DNA from: Pseudomonadota bacterium
Lineage (GTDB): Bacteria; Pseudomonadota; Alphaproteobacteria; Sphingomonadales; Sphingomonadaceae
Reading direction: 5' to 3'
Length of the DNA: 45,532 bases
Assembly: GCA_023413015.1 (NCBI GenBank)
Contig: JAEZQR010000131.1
Span: forward strand, 1 to 45,532
The position numbers and the translations under genes were made by a program. Shown here one piece after another: positions 24,080 to 30,105 of this stretch. How positions within the stretch are numbered: position 1 is the first letter of the stretch; every line of letters starts with the position of its first letter. The notes under the pieces are model-generated. The model was not told the DNA's origin. It worked only from the letters and a program-made list of their open reading frames with translations, and did no database searches.

Positions 24080-24119
24080 AAGCTACGCCTCTGCCAAGAA
24101 CGCCCCCGGGGCGCCGCTC

Positions 24120-24135
24120 AGCAAAAAGTGCGCCA
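24120..24135 (-). promoter_or_regulatory. Sigma-54 (-24/-12) promoter of choice-of-anchor-L gene
   Basis: Read on the minus strand: TGGCGCACTTTTTGCT, with GG and GC elements separated exactly as in the promoter at 2341-2356 and only the fifth base differing from the TGGCAC core. Predicted transcription start near 24109, leader about 30 bases. Both PEP-CTERM genes of the window share this promoter type. Confidence 0.7.
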
Positions 24136-24316
24136 GCATGGAACAAATTCTGATTTACCTTGGCTTTCCTCATTCGGCGCCTCAGTTCGCCTGACTGGTT
24201 CGTAAAGCATCCCGACAGATGATGCGGGGTCTGGCAGGGCCGCCAGCAACCGTTCCTACAGCGAAGCGCGGCGCCTCTTGGGCTTTTGCTGGGACCAACC
24301 TGATGTCCGCATTCGA

Positions 24317-24336
24317 CCGATTGTGTTGAAAAAGGT
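24317..24336 (+). repeat. IS1182 terminal inverted repeat, left
   Basis: CCGATTGTGTTGAAAAAGGT; matches the reverse complement of the right end at 19 of 20 positions (T versus G at position 10). Confidence 0.85.
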
Positions 24337-24393
24337 CTGCGCCTGACGGCAGCCACGTTGAGGCGGGCTCGGCGCGAGCGGCCGCCGGCCCGC

Positions 24394-25773
24394 TCAGTCG
24401 GCCATTGCCGGCGCCGGCGCCGGCATCGGGACCAGCCTGGCGAGCTTCCGGAGGTTCTGGGCGGCGGCCAGGAGGAACTCGTCCTTGGCGCCATTGGGGC
24501 CTCGGAGGCGCAGCCGGTGGAGCTTCAGGATGCGTTTGAGGTGCGCGAACAGCATTTCCACCTTCTTCCGTTCGCACCGCGAGGTCAGGTAGGCCTCGCT
24601 CAGCGCGATCTCGCGCGCTCGGTCGCGGGCGGCTTCGTGGATCGAGCGCAGCACCTTGCGCGCCGACGCGGTGGGACAGCACTGCGCCTTCAGCGCACAG
24701 GTGCCGCAGTCGTGCTGGCTCGCGCGGTAGCGCTTGAGGCCATGCCGATCGACGCCTGAACGCGGCGTGGTGAAGGGCCGCCGATAGTGCCGCAACTCGT
24801 GGCTGCCCGGGCAGGTGTAGCGGTCGGTTTCGGCATCGTAGGTGAAGTCGGCACGGCTGAAGGTACCATCCGTCCGCTCGGACTTGTCGAACACGGGGAT
24901 GTGCGGCGCGATCTTCTTGTCGTTGACGAGCCAGGCGAGCATCTCGGCCGAGCCATAGGCGGTGTCGGCGGCCAGTCGGTCGGGCGAAAGGCCAAAGCGC
25001 GCCTCAACGCGATCGAGCATCAGCTTGGTGGCGCCGACCTCGGCCTGGCGGATCGAGGTGGTGGCCTCGACGTCGAGAATGACCGCGTGCTTCAAGTCGA
25101 TGAGGTAGTTGTCGGAATAGGCGAAGAACGCCAGGCCGCCATTGGCACCGGTCCAGCGCGAGGCGGGATCGGCGACCGAGATGGACTTCGGCTCGACCGG
25201 TGTCGCTGCACCAAAGGCGGCGTCATCGAGCACCGCCAGATACTCGCGCACGGCCCGGCTTGGAACATCGGGCGGCTGCCAGTCCTCCGGCGGCACCGAG
25301 CGCTGGCGGTTGGTGTCGGCCTTAATCATCGAGGCGTCGGCGGCAAAGCCGTCGCCGCCAACAAGGCCTTCGGCGATACAGCGCGCCACCGTCTCCTCGA
25401 ACAGCCGGCGAAAGAGATCGCTGTCGCGGAAGCGCCCGTGCCGGTTTTTGCTGAAGGTCGAGTGGTCGGGGACCTGGCCGTCGAGCCCCAGCCGGCAGAA
25501 CCAGCGATAGGCGAGATTGAGGTGCACCTCCTCGCAAAGCCGCCGCTCCGAGCGGATGCCATAGCAGTAGCCGATGAGGAGCATCCGGATCATCAACTCG
25601 GGATCGATCGAGGGCCGGCCTGTCTCGCTGTAGTAGGGGCGCAGGTGCTCGCGGATGCTGGTGAGATCCACAAAGCGGTCGATCGAGCGCAGCAGATGAT
25701 CCTTGGGAACGTGGCGCTCGAGGCTGAAGGCGTAGAACAGCTGCGGCTGGTCCGTCTGGCGCTCGCCCATCAT
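24394..25773 (-). CDS. IS1182 family transposase
   Basis: 459-residue DDE transposase, intact. N-terminal DUF772-type domain ('LFYAFSLERHVPKDHLLRSI', 'GRPSIDPELMIRMLLIGYCYGIRSERRL', 'WFCRLGLDGQVPDHSTFSKNR'), then the catalytic core with Asp in 'GFAADASMIKADTNRQ' and 'LAADTAYGSAEMLAWL' and the late Glu in 'KKVEMLFAHLKRILKLHRLRLRG', and a Cys-containing insert ('CGTCALKAQCCPT') found in this family. Start is the first of two adjacent ATGs (25771-25773) with AGGAG eight bases upstream; that Shine-Dalgarno is buried in a hairpin. It catalyses excision and insertion of the element. Full length suggests it is still functional. Confidence 0.95.
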   Translation of the reverse strand: MMGERQTDQPQLFYAFSLERHVPKDHLLRSIDRFVDLTSIREHLRPYYSETGRPSIDPELMIRMLLIGYCYGIRSERRLCEEVHLNLAYRWFCRLGLDGQVPDHSTFSKNRHGRFRDSDLFRRLFEETVARCIAEGLVGGDGFAADASMIKADTNRQRSVPPEDWQPPDVPSRAVREYLAVLDDAAFGAATPVEPKSISVADPASRWTGANGGLAFFAYSDNYLIDLKHAVILDVEATTSIRQAEVGATKLMLDRVEARFGLSPDRLAADTAYGSAEMLAWLVNDKKIAPHIPVFDKSERTDGTFSRADFTYDAETDRYTCPGSHELRHYRRPFTTPRSGVDRHGLKRYRASQHDCGTCALKAQCCPTASARKVLRSIHEAARDRAREIALSEAYLTSRCERKKVEMLFAHLKRILKLHRLRLRGPNGAKDEFLLAAAQNLRKLARLVPMPAPAPAMAD

Positions 25774-25781
25774 GGCAAAGG

Positions 25782-25802
25782 CTCCTGCCCAACAGGCAGG
25801 AG
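25782..25802 (-). promoter_or_regulatory. Hairpin sequestering the transposase ribosome-binding site
   Basis: On the minus strand: CTCCTGCC, loop TGTTG, GGCAGGAG, with the AGGAG Shine-Dalgarno of the transposase in the 3' arm. Such stems keep transposase synthesis low when transcripts enter from outside the element. The 8-bp stem is directly visible; its effect is inferred from other insertion sequences. Confidence 0.6.
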
Positions 25803-25834
25803 TGAATCAGACCCGCCGCCGCACGGCAACGCCA

Positions 25835-25854
25835 ACCTTTTTCACCACAATCGG
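25835..25854 (-). repeat. IS1182 terminal inverted repeat, right
   Basis: Reads CCGATTGTGGTGAAAAAGGT on the minus strand; 19/20 identical to the left repeat. It defines the upstream boundary of the element relative to the transposase. Confidence 0.85.
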
Positions 25855-26025
25855 CTCCGGAAGTGAGCATCAGACTGGCGCGTCGGCTGCTTCAGCACTG
25901 CGCCCGGCGCTGCTGTTCGGGGGACACCGCCGCTCCCAAATGTGGACATTGGGCGGAAAGGTAGAAGCGGTTCCGAGACTTGCATATTTCCAGAAATGCG
26001 ATCGGCAACTTCCCCCGCCGTGTGC
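25855..26025. other. Non-coding gap between IS1182 and deacetylase-like gene
   Basis: 171 bp with no credible gene. It contains CCCAAATGTGGACATTGGG (25936-25954), an imperfect palindrome reminiscent of the degenerate 'AATGTCCGCTTTTGGG' intergenic repeats of alphaproteobacteria. No target duplication of the insertion sequence is recognisable. Confidence 0.5.
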
Positions 26026-27795
26026 TCAGTTTCGTGGCGATAGTGAGATCTTTTGGCGGCCTTGAATCCCGCTGAGCAGAACGGCGCGGCCGCCCTCCTT
26101 GGGCAGCCGCACGACAATGCCGTCCAGCCGCTGCGGGGCGTTGATGATGACAGCGTCCCCAACCACGTCGATGTCGGCGAGGTCGCGGGCGCGCCACCAG
26201 TCGCCGAACCGCCCGAGCGATCCGATCCACAGTCGCTTCTTCCAGCGATCGACGAGCGCGGCCTCGAAGCCCAGCTTGGCGTCAGTGACGTCCGGATGGA
26301 TAAGGATGACGGCAACGCCGCCGTGGCGGGCGATCGCCTCGATCACGGCATTCGTCGCGGCTAGCCGCTCGGCGAGCGCTGGCTTCTCCTCGTCCTCGAT
26401 GGTCACCGGGAACTCCCACGCGTCGACCAGACGATTGCCGGTGCGGCCATAGGACAGGCGGTACGGCAGGTGCGATAGCGTGCTGTTCGCAGTGAGCGAC
26501 GACGAGTAGCGATAGCCCGTGGCGACCAGCGCCTCCGGCAGCCGCTCGGGGTAGGACAGCTCGCCCGGTCGGAAGGACACCACGGGTGCCTTGACGAAGC
26601 GGTCAAGCAGGAATTTTGAGACGCGCAGCTCACCCAGCACTGTGCCGCCGGTCGCGACCTCGCGCGCCTTCACGAAGGGACGGTAGTCGGGGTAGCGTTC
26701 CTCGCCCGTTCCGAAAGGAAAGCGCCGGTAGACGTAGGAGTGCGCCACGCTGTGGCTGCCGATCTCCATGCCGGCCGCGGCGACGCGCTTCAACGACGGC
26801 AGGTTGGCCGGGTCGAAGAACACGTCGTCGTTGTAGTCGCGCACATATTTGGTTTGGATGAAGAAGGTCGCGTCCACGCCGCGCGCCTTAAGCATCGCCG
26901 CGTATTCGGCCGCGTTGGGCACCGATCGCGTGTAGTCGACATCGTGCGTCAGGATGAGGCTGCCCTCTCGACCGGCCGGCGCCGTCTCGACCAAGAACGG
27001 TCGATCATCGCCTTCGACGTAGAGGTCGCGCACCCACCGCAGCAGCGTGTCGAGGCTCGGTTCGTAGCGGTTGACGTAGGCACGCGCGATCAACTCGCCG
27101 CGGCCGTTCATCGTGCGCGTAGCGAGCGCGCCGAGGTCGACGCCCATGAGGCAGGCCCGCCCGCCAGCGCGCCGACAGGTGACTGCCGCGCTACCGTCAT
27201 CGAATCGTGCGATCACCTCGGCGGTCGTCGGCGCGATAGCGTAGCTGCCGAGATCGGCCTCGCTCCCCGGCTCGCTGAAACGGCTGACCCGGTCCTCGGG
27301 CGCACCGCCTGCGGTGATCCAGGCGATCGCGGCCCGGCCGCGGCCCGGCGTCTGGCCGGTGATGCCGAACAGTGGCTCGAGTCCACCGCCAGCGAGATCG
27401 AAGGTGAGGAGTGTCCCACCGCCTCGCACATGCGCCGCCAGCCCGCGCAGGGCTGGCGCCGGCAGCAGCTTGCCCGAAATCGACGGATAGGCAACGACCA
27501 CCTGGTGCTTGAGTGCCGCGTCGGCGGACCGCGTCGCGACGAATGGCACGCCGTGCGCCTTGAAGGCGCGCACGAGGCCCATCCAGTCCGACGATGGATC
27601 AGTGACGAGTAGCGCGAGCCGATGCGGCCCGCCACGTGCATAGTCTTCGATCACCGCTGGTTGCGGATCAGCGACGGTAGCGCGGCCCGCCGGGCCCTCG
27701 ACACCAGGAAACGACCCGGGATCAGCGCGATTCCACCACCACAAGCCGGTAAGAGCGGCGAGGACCGCCAGGATGATCAGAATGCGCCCCCGCAT
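26026..27795 (-). CDS. Polysaccharide deacetylase (NodB-like) family protein, membrane-anchored
   Basis: 589 residues. N-terminal signal anchor (residues 4-20, ILIILAVLAALTGLWW). Residues 55-270 form a separate domain with a glutamine-amidotransferase-like beta/alpha pattern ('LALLVTDPSSDWMGLVRAFKAHGVPFV', 'LRGLAAHVRGGGTLLTFD'). Residues 275-520 are the NodB-like barrel: 'LTHDVDYT' (282-289; Asp285/Asp287 replace the TFDD motif) and the metal motif 'SHSVAHS' (347-353). A C-terminal beta-rich tail follows. It probably removes N- or O-acetyl groups from an envelope or extracellular polysaccharide, but the substrate is unknown. ATG at 27793-27795 starts the anchor; an upstream GTG would add 12 residues. 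Confidence 0.82.
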   Translation of the reverse strand: MRGRILIILAVLAALTGLWWWNRADPGSFPGVEGPAGRATVADPQPAVIEDYARGGPHRLALLVTDPSSDWMGLVRAFKAHGVPFVATRSADAALKHQVVVAYPSISGKLLPAPALRGLAAHVRGGGTLLTFDLAGGGLEPLFGITGQTPGRGRAAIAWITAGGAPEDRVSRFSEPGSEADLGSYAIAPTTAEVIARFDDGSAAVTCRRAGGRACLMGVDLGALATRTMNGRGELIARAYVNRYEPSLDTLLRWVRDLYVEGDDRPFLVETAPAGREGSLILTHDVDYTRSVPNAAEYAAMLKARGVDATFFIQTKYVRDYNDDVFFDPANLPSLKRVAAAGMEIGSHSVAHSYVYRRFPFGTGEERYPDYRPFVKAREVATGGTVLGELRVSKFLLDRFVKAPVVSFRPGELSYPERLPEALVATGYRYSSSLTANSTLSHLPYRLSYGRTGNRLVDAWEFPVTIEDEEKPALAERLAATNAVIEAIARHGGVAVILIHPDVTDAKLGFEAALVDRWKKRLWIGSLGRFGDWWRARDLADIDVVGDAVIINAPQRLDGIVVRLPKEGGRAVLLSGIQGRQKISLSPRN

Positions 27796-27847
27796 GTCCC
27801 AGTCATAAGAGCGACGCGATGGGCAATGCAACGCGGCGCACAGTGCG

Positions 27848-27876
27848 CGGCTTCACGCCGCGGGGGCGTGAAGCCG
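27848..27876. repeat. Long perfect hairpin in non-coding gap
   Basis: CGGCTTCACGCC, loop GCGGG, CGGCTTCACGCC complement: a perfect 12-bp stem that can extend by three more pairs. It lies alone in the 325-bp gap 27796-28120, 53 bp upstream of the deacetylase gene's start on the other strand. No U-run follows. The remainder of the gap contains only the repeat-like segment at 27999 and no gene I can support. Confidence 0.6.
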
Positions 27877-27998
27877 TGCGTGCGCCTCCTGCCCTTCGCG
27901 GGGTGTGCCGACGCGCCGGAGACGATCGACAACGAGACGCCCATGAGCATCAGAGGTCGGCTCAGGGACCAAACGCCGCCGCCGGAACGCTCAGGCTG

Positions 27999-28028
27999 AT
28001 GTCAGCTTTGGGTCGACAGCGGACGTGT
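27999..28028 (+). repeat. Copy of the 'MSALGQKQT'-type intergenic repeat
   Basis: The segment begins ATGTCAGCTTTGGGTCGAC and would read MSALGRQRTC. This matches the degenerate intergenic repeats of alphaproteobacteria that give spurious 'MSALGQKQT...' proteins in databases. I therefore treat it as non-coding repeat DNA. Recognised from memory, not by search. Confidence 0.45.
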
Positions 28029-28120
28029 CGTCTGCCGCCCCTCAGAGCCCGTCGCGCGAATGGAACGCCAAGCCGGCATGCCCGTTGGTCCGGCCCTCCG
28101 ACATGCAGAGGGACGGACCG

Positions 28121-28297
28121 ATGCGCGACAAAGGCAAGCAGACCGCCAAGCCTGGCGAACAGCAGACCCGGCGCGACGACTCCAAGCTCGATCTCAACGC
28201 GCAGGGCCGGCAGGGCTCCGGGTCCACCGACCGGGACCAGGCGAGCAACGTCGGCAGCGGCTACAATCAGGACAAGCCACGCGGCCCGTCGCGATAG
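28121..28297 (+). CDS. Hypothetical 58-residue hydrophilic disordered protein
   Basis: ATG at 28121 preceded by GAGGGACGGA. The product is composed almost wholly of polar residues (Lys, Arg, Gln, Asp, Ser, Gly, Asn): MRDKGKQTAKPGEQQTRR..., then 'DLNAQGRQGSGSTDRDQASN' and a 'GYNQDKPRGPSR' end. No hydrophobic core, cysteine, signal or helix-forming segment, so it is probably intrinsically disordered, in the manner of small stress-protection or hydrophilin-like proteins; that is inference from composition alone. An ATG at 28103 is an alternative start. It converges on the VOC gene 19 bp away. Confidence 0.55.
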   Translation: MRDKGKQTAKPGEQQTRRDDSKLDLNAQGRQGSGSTDRDQASNVGSGYNQDKPRGPSR

Positions 28298-28316
28298 GCG
28301 CCACGTCGCCCCGGCG

Positions 28317-28700
28317 TCACCGCGCGTAGCTCACCACCTCATATTCGATCCCGTCGGGATCGAAGAAATAGAAGCGCCGGCCGGGTTCGTAGTCGCCGTG
28401 GTTGAACGGTTCGAGTCCCGCCTCGATCACGCGCGCCTCGGTCGCGTCGAGGTCGTCGACCAGCACGCCGATATGGTTGAGTGGGCGCCCCTTGGCGAAA
28501 TCATCCACGGTATAGGCGACGTCGCGGCCGGTATAGAGCGCGACATAATGATCGTCCGACCCGACATGGATCGTATGCCCATTGTCGCGCGCCGGCCCCT
28601 GCCAGCGCACATGCCAGCCGAACAGCTTCTCCATCAGCCGCGCGGTGCGGTCGGGGTCGCTCACCGTGACGTTGACATGCTCGATACGCGGCGTCGCCAT
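28317..28700 (-). CDS. VOC family protein under probable SoxR control
   Basis: 127 residues with a single VOC domain: 'RIEHVNVTVSDPDRTARLMEKLFGWHVRWQG' opens it (His in 'EHVNVTV' is a metal-ligand position), 'PLNHIGVLVDDLDATEARV' opens the second half (His again) and 'RRFYFFDPDGIEYEVVSY' ends it (final Glu). Two His and one Glu fit a metal-binding enzyme rather than a pure binding protein. ATG at 28698-28700 follows GAGGAG. Its promoter contains the SoxR box, so it is likely induced by redox-cycling compounds or oxidants; the VOC fold includes detoxifying enzymes such as glyoxalases and fosfomycin/bleomycin resistance proteins. Substrate unknown. Confidence 0.9.
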   Translation of the reverse strand: MATPRIEHVNVTVSDPDRTARLMEKLFGWHVRWQGPARDNGHTIHVGSDDHYVALYTGRDVAYTVDDFAKGRPLNHIGVLVDDLDATEARVIEAGLEPFNHGDYEPGRRFYFFDPDGIEYEVVSYAR

Positions 28701-28748
28701 CTCGTCGTCTCCTCGCTGCGGGGCCGCCCCGGCCCCCGTGATTTGCGA

Positions 28749-28779
28749 GTCGTACGACCTCAAGCTAAGTTGAGGTCAA
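28749..28779 (-). promoter_or_regulatory. SoxR box inside a 19-bp-spaced promoter for the VOC gene
   Basis: CCTCAAGCTAAGTTGAGG at 28758-28775 (arms extend to GACCTCAA/TTGAGGTC) agrees with the E. coli soxS operator at 16 of 18 positions. On the minus strand it lies between TTGACC (-35, 28774-28779) and TACGAC (-10, 28749-28754), which are 19 bp apart: the overlong spacer typical of promoters activated by MerR-family proteins. Transcription would start near 28741 and run into the VOC gene. No equally good hexamers face soxR. Confidence 0.85.
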
Positions 28780-28802
28780 GCTTCATCTGAAAGGCGCGAT
28801 CC

Positions 28803-29270
28803 TTGGCGCAAAGCGCGTTGCTGACCATCGGCGAGCTGGCCCGCCGCACCGGCCTCTCGGTCTCCGCGATCCGCTTCTACGAGGCGCGCGGGCTGCTGAG
28901 CGCGGTGCGCACCGCGGGCAACCAGCGCCGCTTCCTGCGTTCGGATATCCGTCGCCTGTCCTTCGCGCTGATTGCGCAGCGGCTCGGCCTCTCGCTCGGC
29001 GAGATCAAGGCGGAGCTGGCGATGCTGCCGCACAGCCGCGTGCCCAGCCAGACGGATTGGCAGGCGATCAGCGAACGGGTGCGCGGCCGGCTCGACGCGC
29101 AGATCGCGATGCTCGAACGCACGCGCGAGCTGCTCGACGGCTGCATCGGCTGCGGCTGCCTGTCGCTCGAGAAATGCACCCTCTACAACCCGCGCGACCG
29201 CGCCGCCCGCGCGGGCGCCGGCCCCCGTTTCCTCCTCGGCAACCGGGCCGCCGACTTCGAAGACGAATGA
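28803..29270 (+). CDS. soxR: Redox-sensitive transcriptional activator SoxR
   Basis: MerR-family dimer of 155 residues that activates promoters when its [2Fe-2S] cluster is oxidised. N-terminal winged helix ('LTIGELARRTGLSVSAIRFYEARGLL', residues 7-32), dimerisation helix, then the cluster motif CIGCGCLSLEKC with Cys114, Cys117, Cys119 and Cys125, the same C-X2-C-X-C-X5-C spacing as E. coli SoxR. The start is TTG at 28803, with GAAAGG upstream; no ATG or GTG is available close by, and a TTG at 28818 is an alternative. It lies beside its own operator, and 23 bp before a glutathione transferase gene. No soxS homolog is present, as usual outside enterobacteria. Confidence 0.95.
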   Translation: MAQSALLTIGELARRTGLSVSAIRFYEARGLLSAVRTAGNQRRFLRSDIRRLSFALIAQRLGLSLGEIKAELAMLPHSRVPSQTDWQAISERVRGRLDAQIAMLERTRELLDGCIGCGCLSLEKCTLYNPRDRAARAGAGPRFLLGNRAADFEDE

Positions 29271-29293
29271 CCCTAACCCCGGAAAGGACCGTC

Positions 29294-30001
29294 ATGGCCG
29301 ATCTCTCCGCCTTCCCGATCACGCACCGCTGGCCCGCGCAGCATCCGGACCGGCTGCAGCTCTACTCGCTGCCGACGCCCAACGGCGTGAAGGTCTCGAT
29401 CATGCTGGAGGAGATCGGCCTGCCTTACGAGCCGCACCTGATCGACATCGGCGCGAACGAGAGCTGGACGCCCGAATTCCTGTCGCTCAACCCGAACGGC
29501 AAGATCCCGGCGATCATCGACCCCGATGGGCCCGGCGGAAAACCGCTCGGCCTGTTCGAGTCGGGCGCGATCCTCCTCTACCTCGCCGAGAAGACGGGCC
29601 AGCTGCTGCCCGCCGATCCGGCGCGCCGCCTCGAGACGATCCAGTGGGTGATGTGGCAGATGGGCGGCCTCGGCCCGATGTTCGGCCAGCTCGGCTATTT
29701 CTGGAAGTTTGCCGGCCGCGAGATCGAGGACAAGCGCCCGTTCGAACGCTACCGCGCCGAATCGAAGCGCCTGCTCGGCGTGCTCGAAACCCGGCTCGAC
29801 GGGCGCCAGTGGATCATGGGCGATGACTATACCATCGCCGACGTCTCGATGCTCGGCTGGGTCCGCAACCTGATCGGCTTCTACGGCGCGCGCGAGATCG
29901 TCGATTACGACCGCCTGCGCCATGTGCCCGCCTGGCTCGACCGCGGCCTCGCCCGCCCGGCGGTCCAGCGCGGTCTCGCGATCCCCAGCCGGGAAAGCTG
30001 A
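29294..30001 (+). CDS. Glutathione S-transferase family protein (Nu-class, YfcG/YghU-like)
   Basis: 235 residues. Thioredoxin-like N-terminal domain: 'LQLYSLPTPNGVKVSIMLEEIGLPYEPHLIDI' with the Thr28-Pro-Asn30 pattern used in place of a Cys, Ser or Tyr in Nu-class enzymes, 'NPNGKIPAIIDPDGP' (cis-Pro72) and 'LFESGAILLYLAEKTG'. The C-terminal helical domain includes 'YTIADVSMLGWV', the GST N-capping box. These enzymes have glutathione-disulfide reductase activity and organic peroxide activity. ATG at 29294 follows GGAAAGGA. The 23-bp gap after soxR indicates one transcript, which fits an oxidative-defence role; SoxR control of it is possible but not shown. Confidence 0.92.
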   Translation: MADLSAFPITHRWPAQHPDRLQLYSLPTPNGVKVSIMLEEIGLPYEPHLIDIGANESWTPEFLSLNPNGKIPAIIDPDGPGGKPLGLFESGAILLYLAEKTGQLLPADPARRLETIQWVMWQMGGLGPMFGQLGYFWKFAGREIEDKRPFERYRAESKRLLGVLETRLDGRQWIMGDDYTIADVSMLGWVRNLIGFYGAREIVDYDRLRHVPAWLDRGLARPAVQRGLAIPSRES

Positions 30002-30021
30002 CCCTGCGATCTTCATCAGCG

Positions 30022-30049
30022 TTGACTTAAAGTTCGAGGGACTTAGAAG
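30022..30049 (+). promoter_or_regulatory. Candidate sigma-70-type promoter for serC
   Basis: TTGACT (30022-30027), 16-base spacer, TAGAAG (30044-30049). Transcription would begin near 30056, just before the hairpin leader. The -35 is good, the -10 only fair. Confidence 0.45.
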
Positions 30050-30051
30050 CG

Positions 30052-30105
30052 GCGGCGGGCCACGCCGTCCCAACGCGGCGCGCGCTCTCTGAGAGGAGAG
30101 TTACA
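30052..30105 (+). ncRNA. Candidate serC leader RNA motif
   Basis: The serC 5' leader can form two hairpins: CGCCG (30063-30067) with CGGCG (30076-30080), and CTCTC (30085-30089) with GAGAG (30096-30100), the second enclosing the Shine-Dalgarno GAGAGGAGAG. The serC RNA motif of alphaproteobacteria is known exactly in this place, upstream of serC-serA, and is thought to be a cis-regulator. Position, length and hairpins agree; I could not run the covariance model, so identity is provisional. Confidence 0.6.

Larger units (their letters stand above)
24317..25854. mobile_element. IS1182-family insertion sequence, apparently complete
   Basis: 1,538-bp element bounded by near-identical 20-bp terminal inverted repeats with one transposase gene on the minus strand. 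I see no clear target-site duplication in the flanks (left flank ends ...CATTCGA, right flank starts CTCCGGA). Left and right flanking bases look like degenerate intergenic repeat DNA rather than a disrupted gene, so the insertion probably harmed nothing. The reading frame is intact, so it may be mobile. Confidence 0.85.

Noticed and set aside
24300..25880. Target-site duplication flanking the IS1182 element
   Set aside because: The bases immediately outside the two ends do not repeat; either none was made or it has decayed.
27544..27559. TGGCACG followed by GTGCG
   Set aside because: The GG-to-GC spacing is two bases short of the sigma-54 requirement and it is inside the deacetylase-like gene.
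28408..28419. GGTTCGAGTCCC, resembling a tRNA T-loop
   Set aside because: No acceptor, D or anticodon arms can be folded around it, and it is inside a VOC gene.
27999..28790. Open frame starting MSALGRQRTC as a protein-coding gene
   Set aside because: Its start matches a dispersed intergenic repeat known to yield spurious proteins and the rest runs antisense to the VOC gene.
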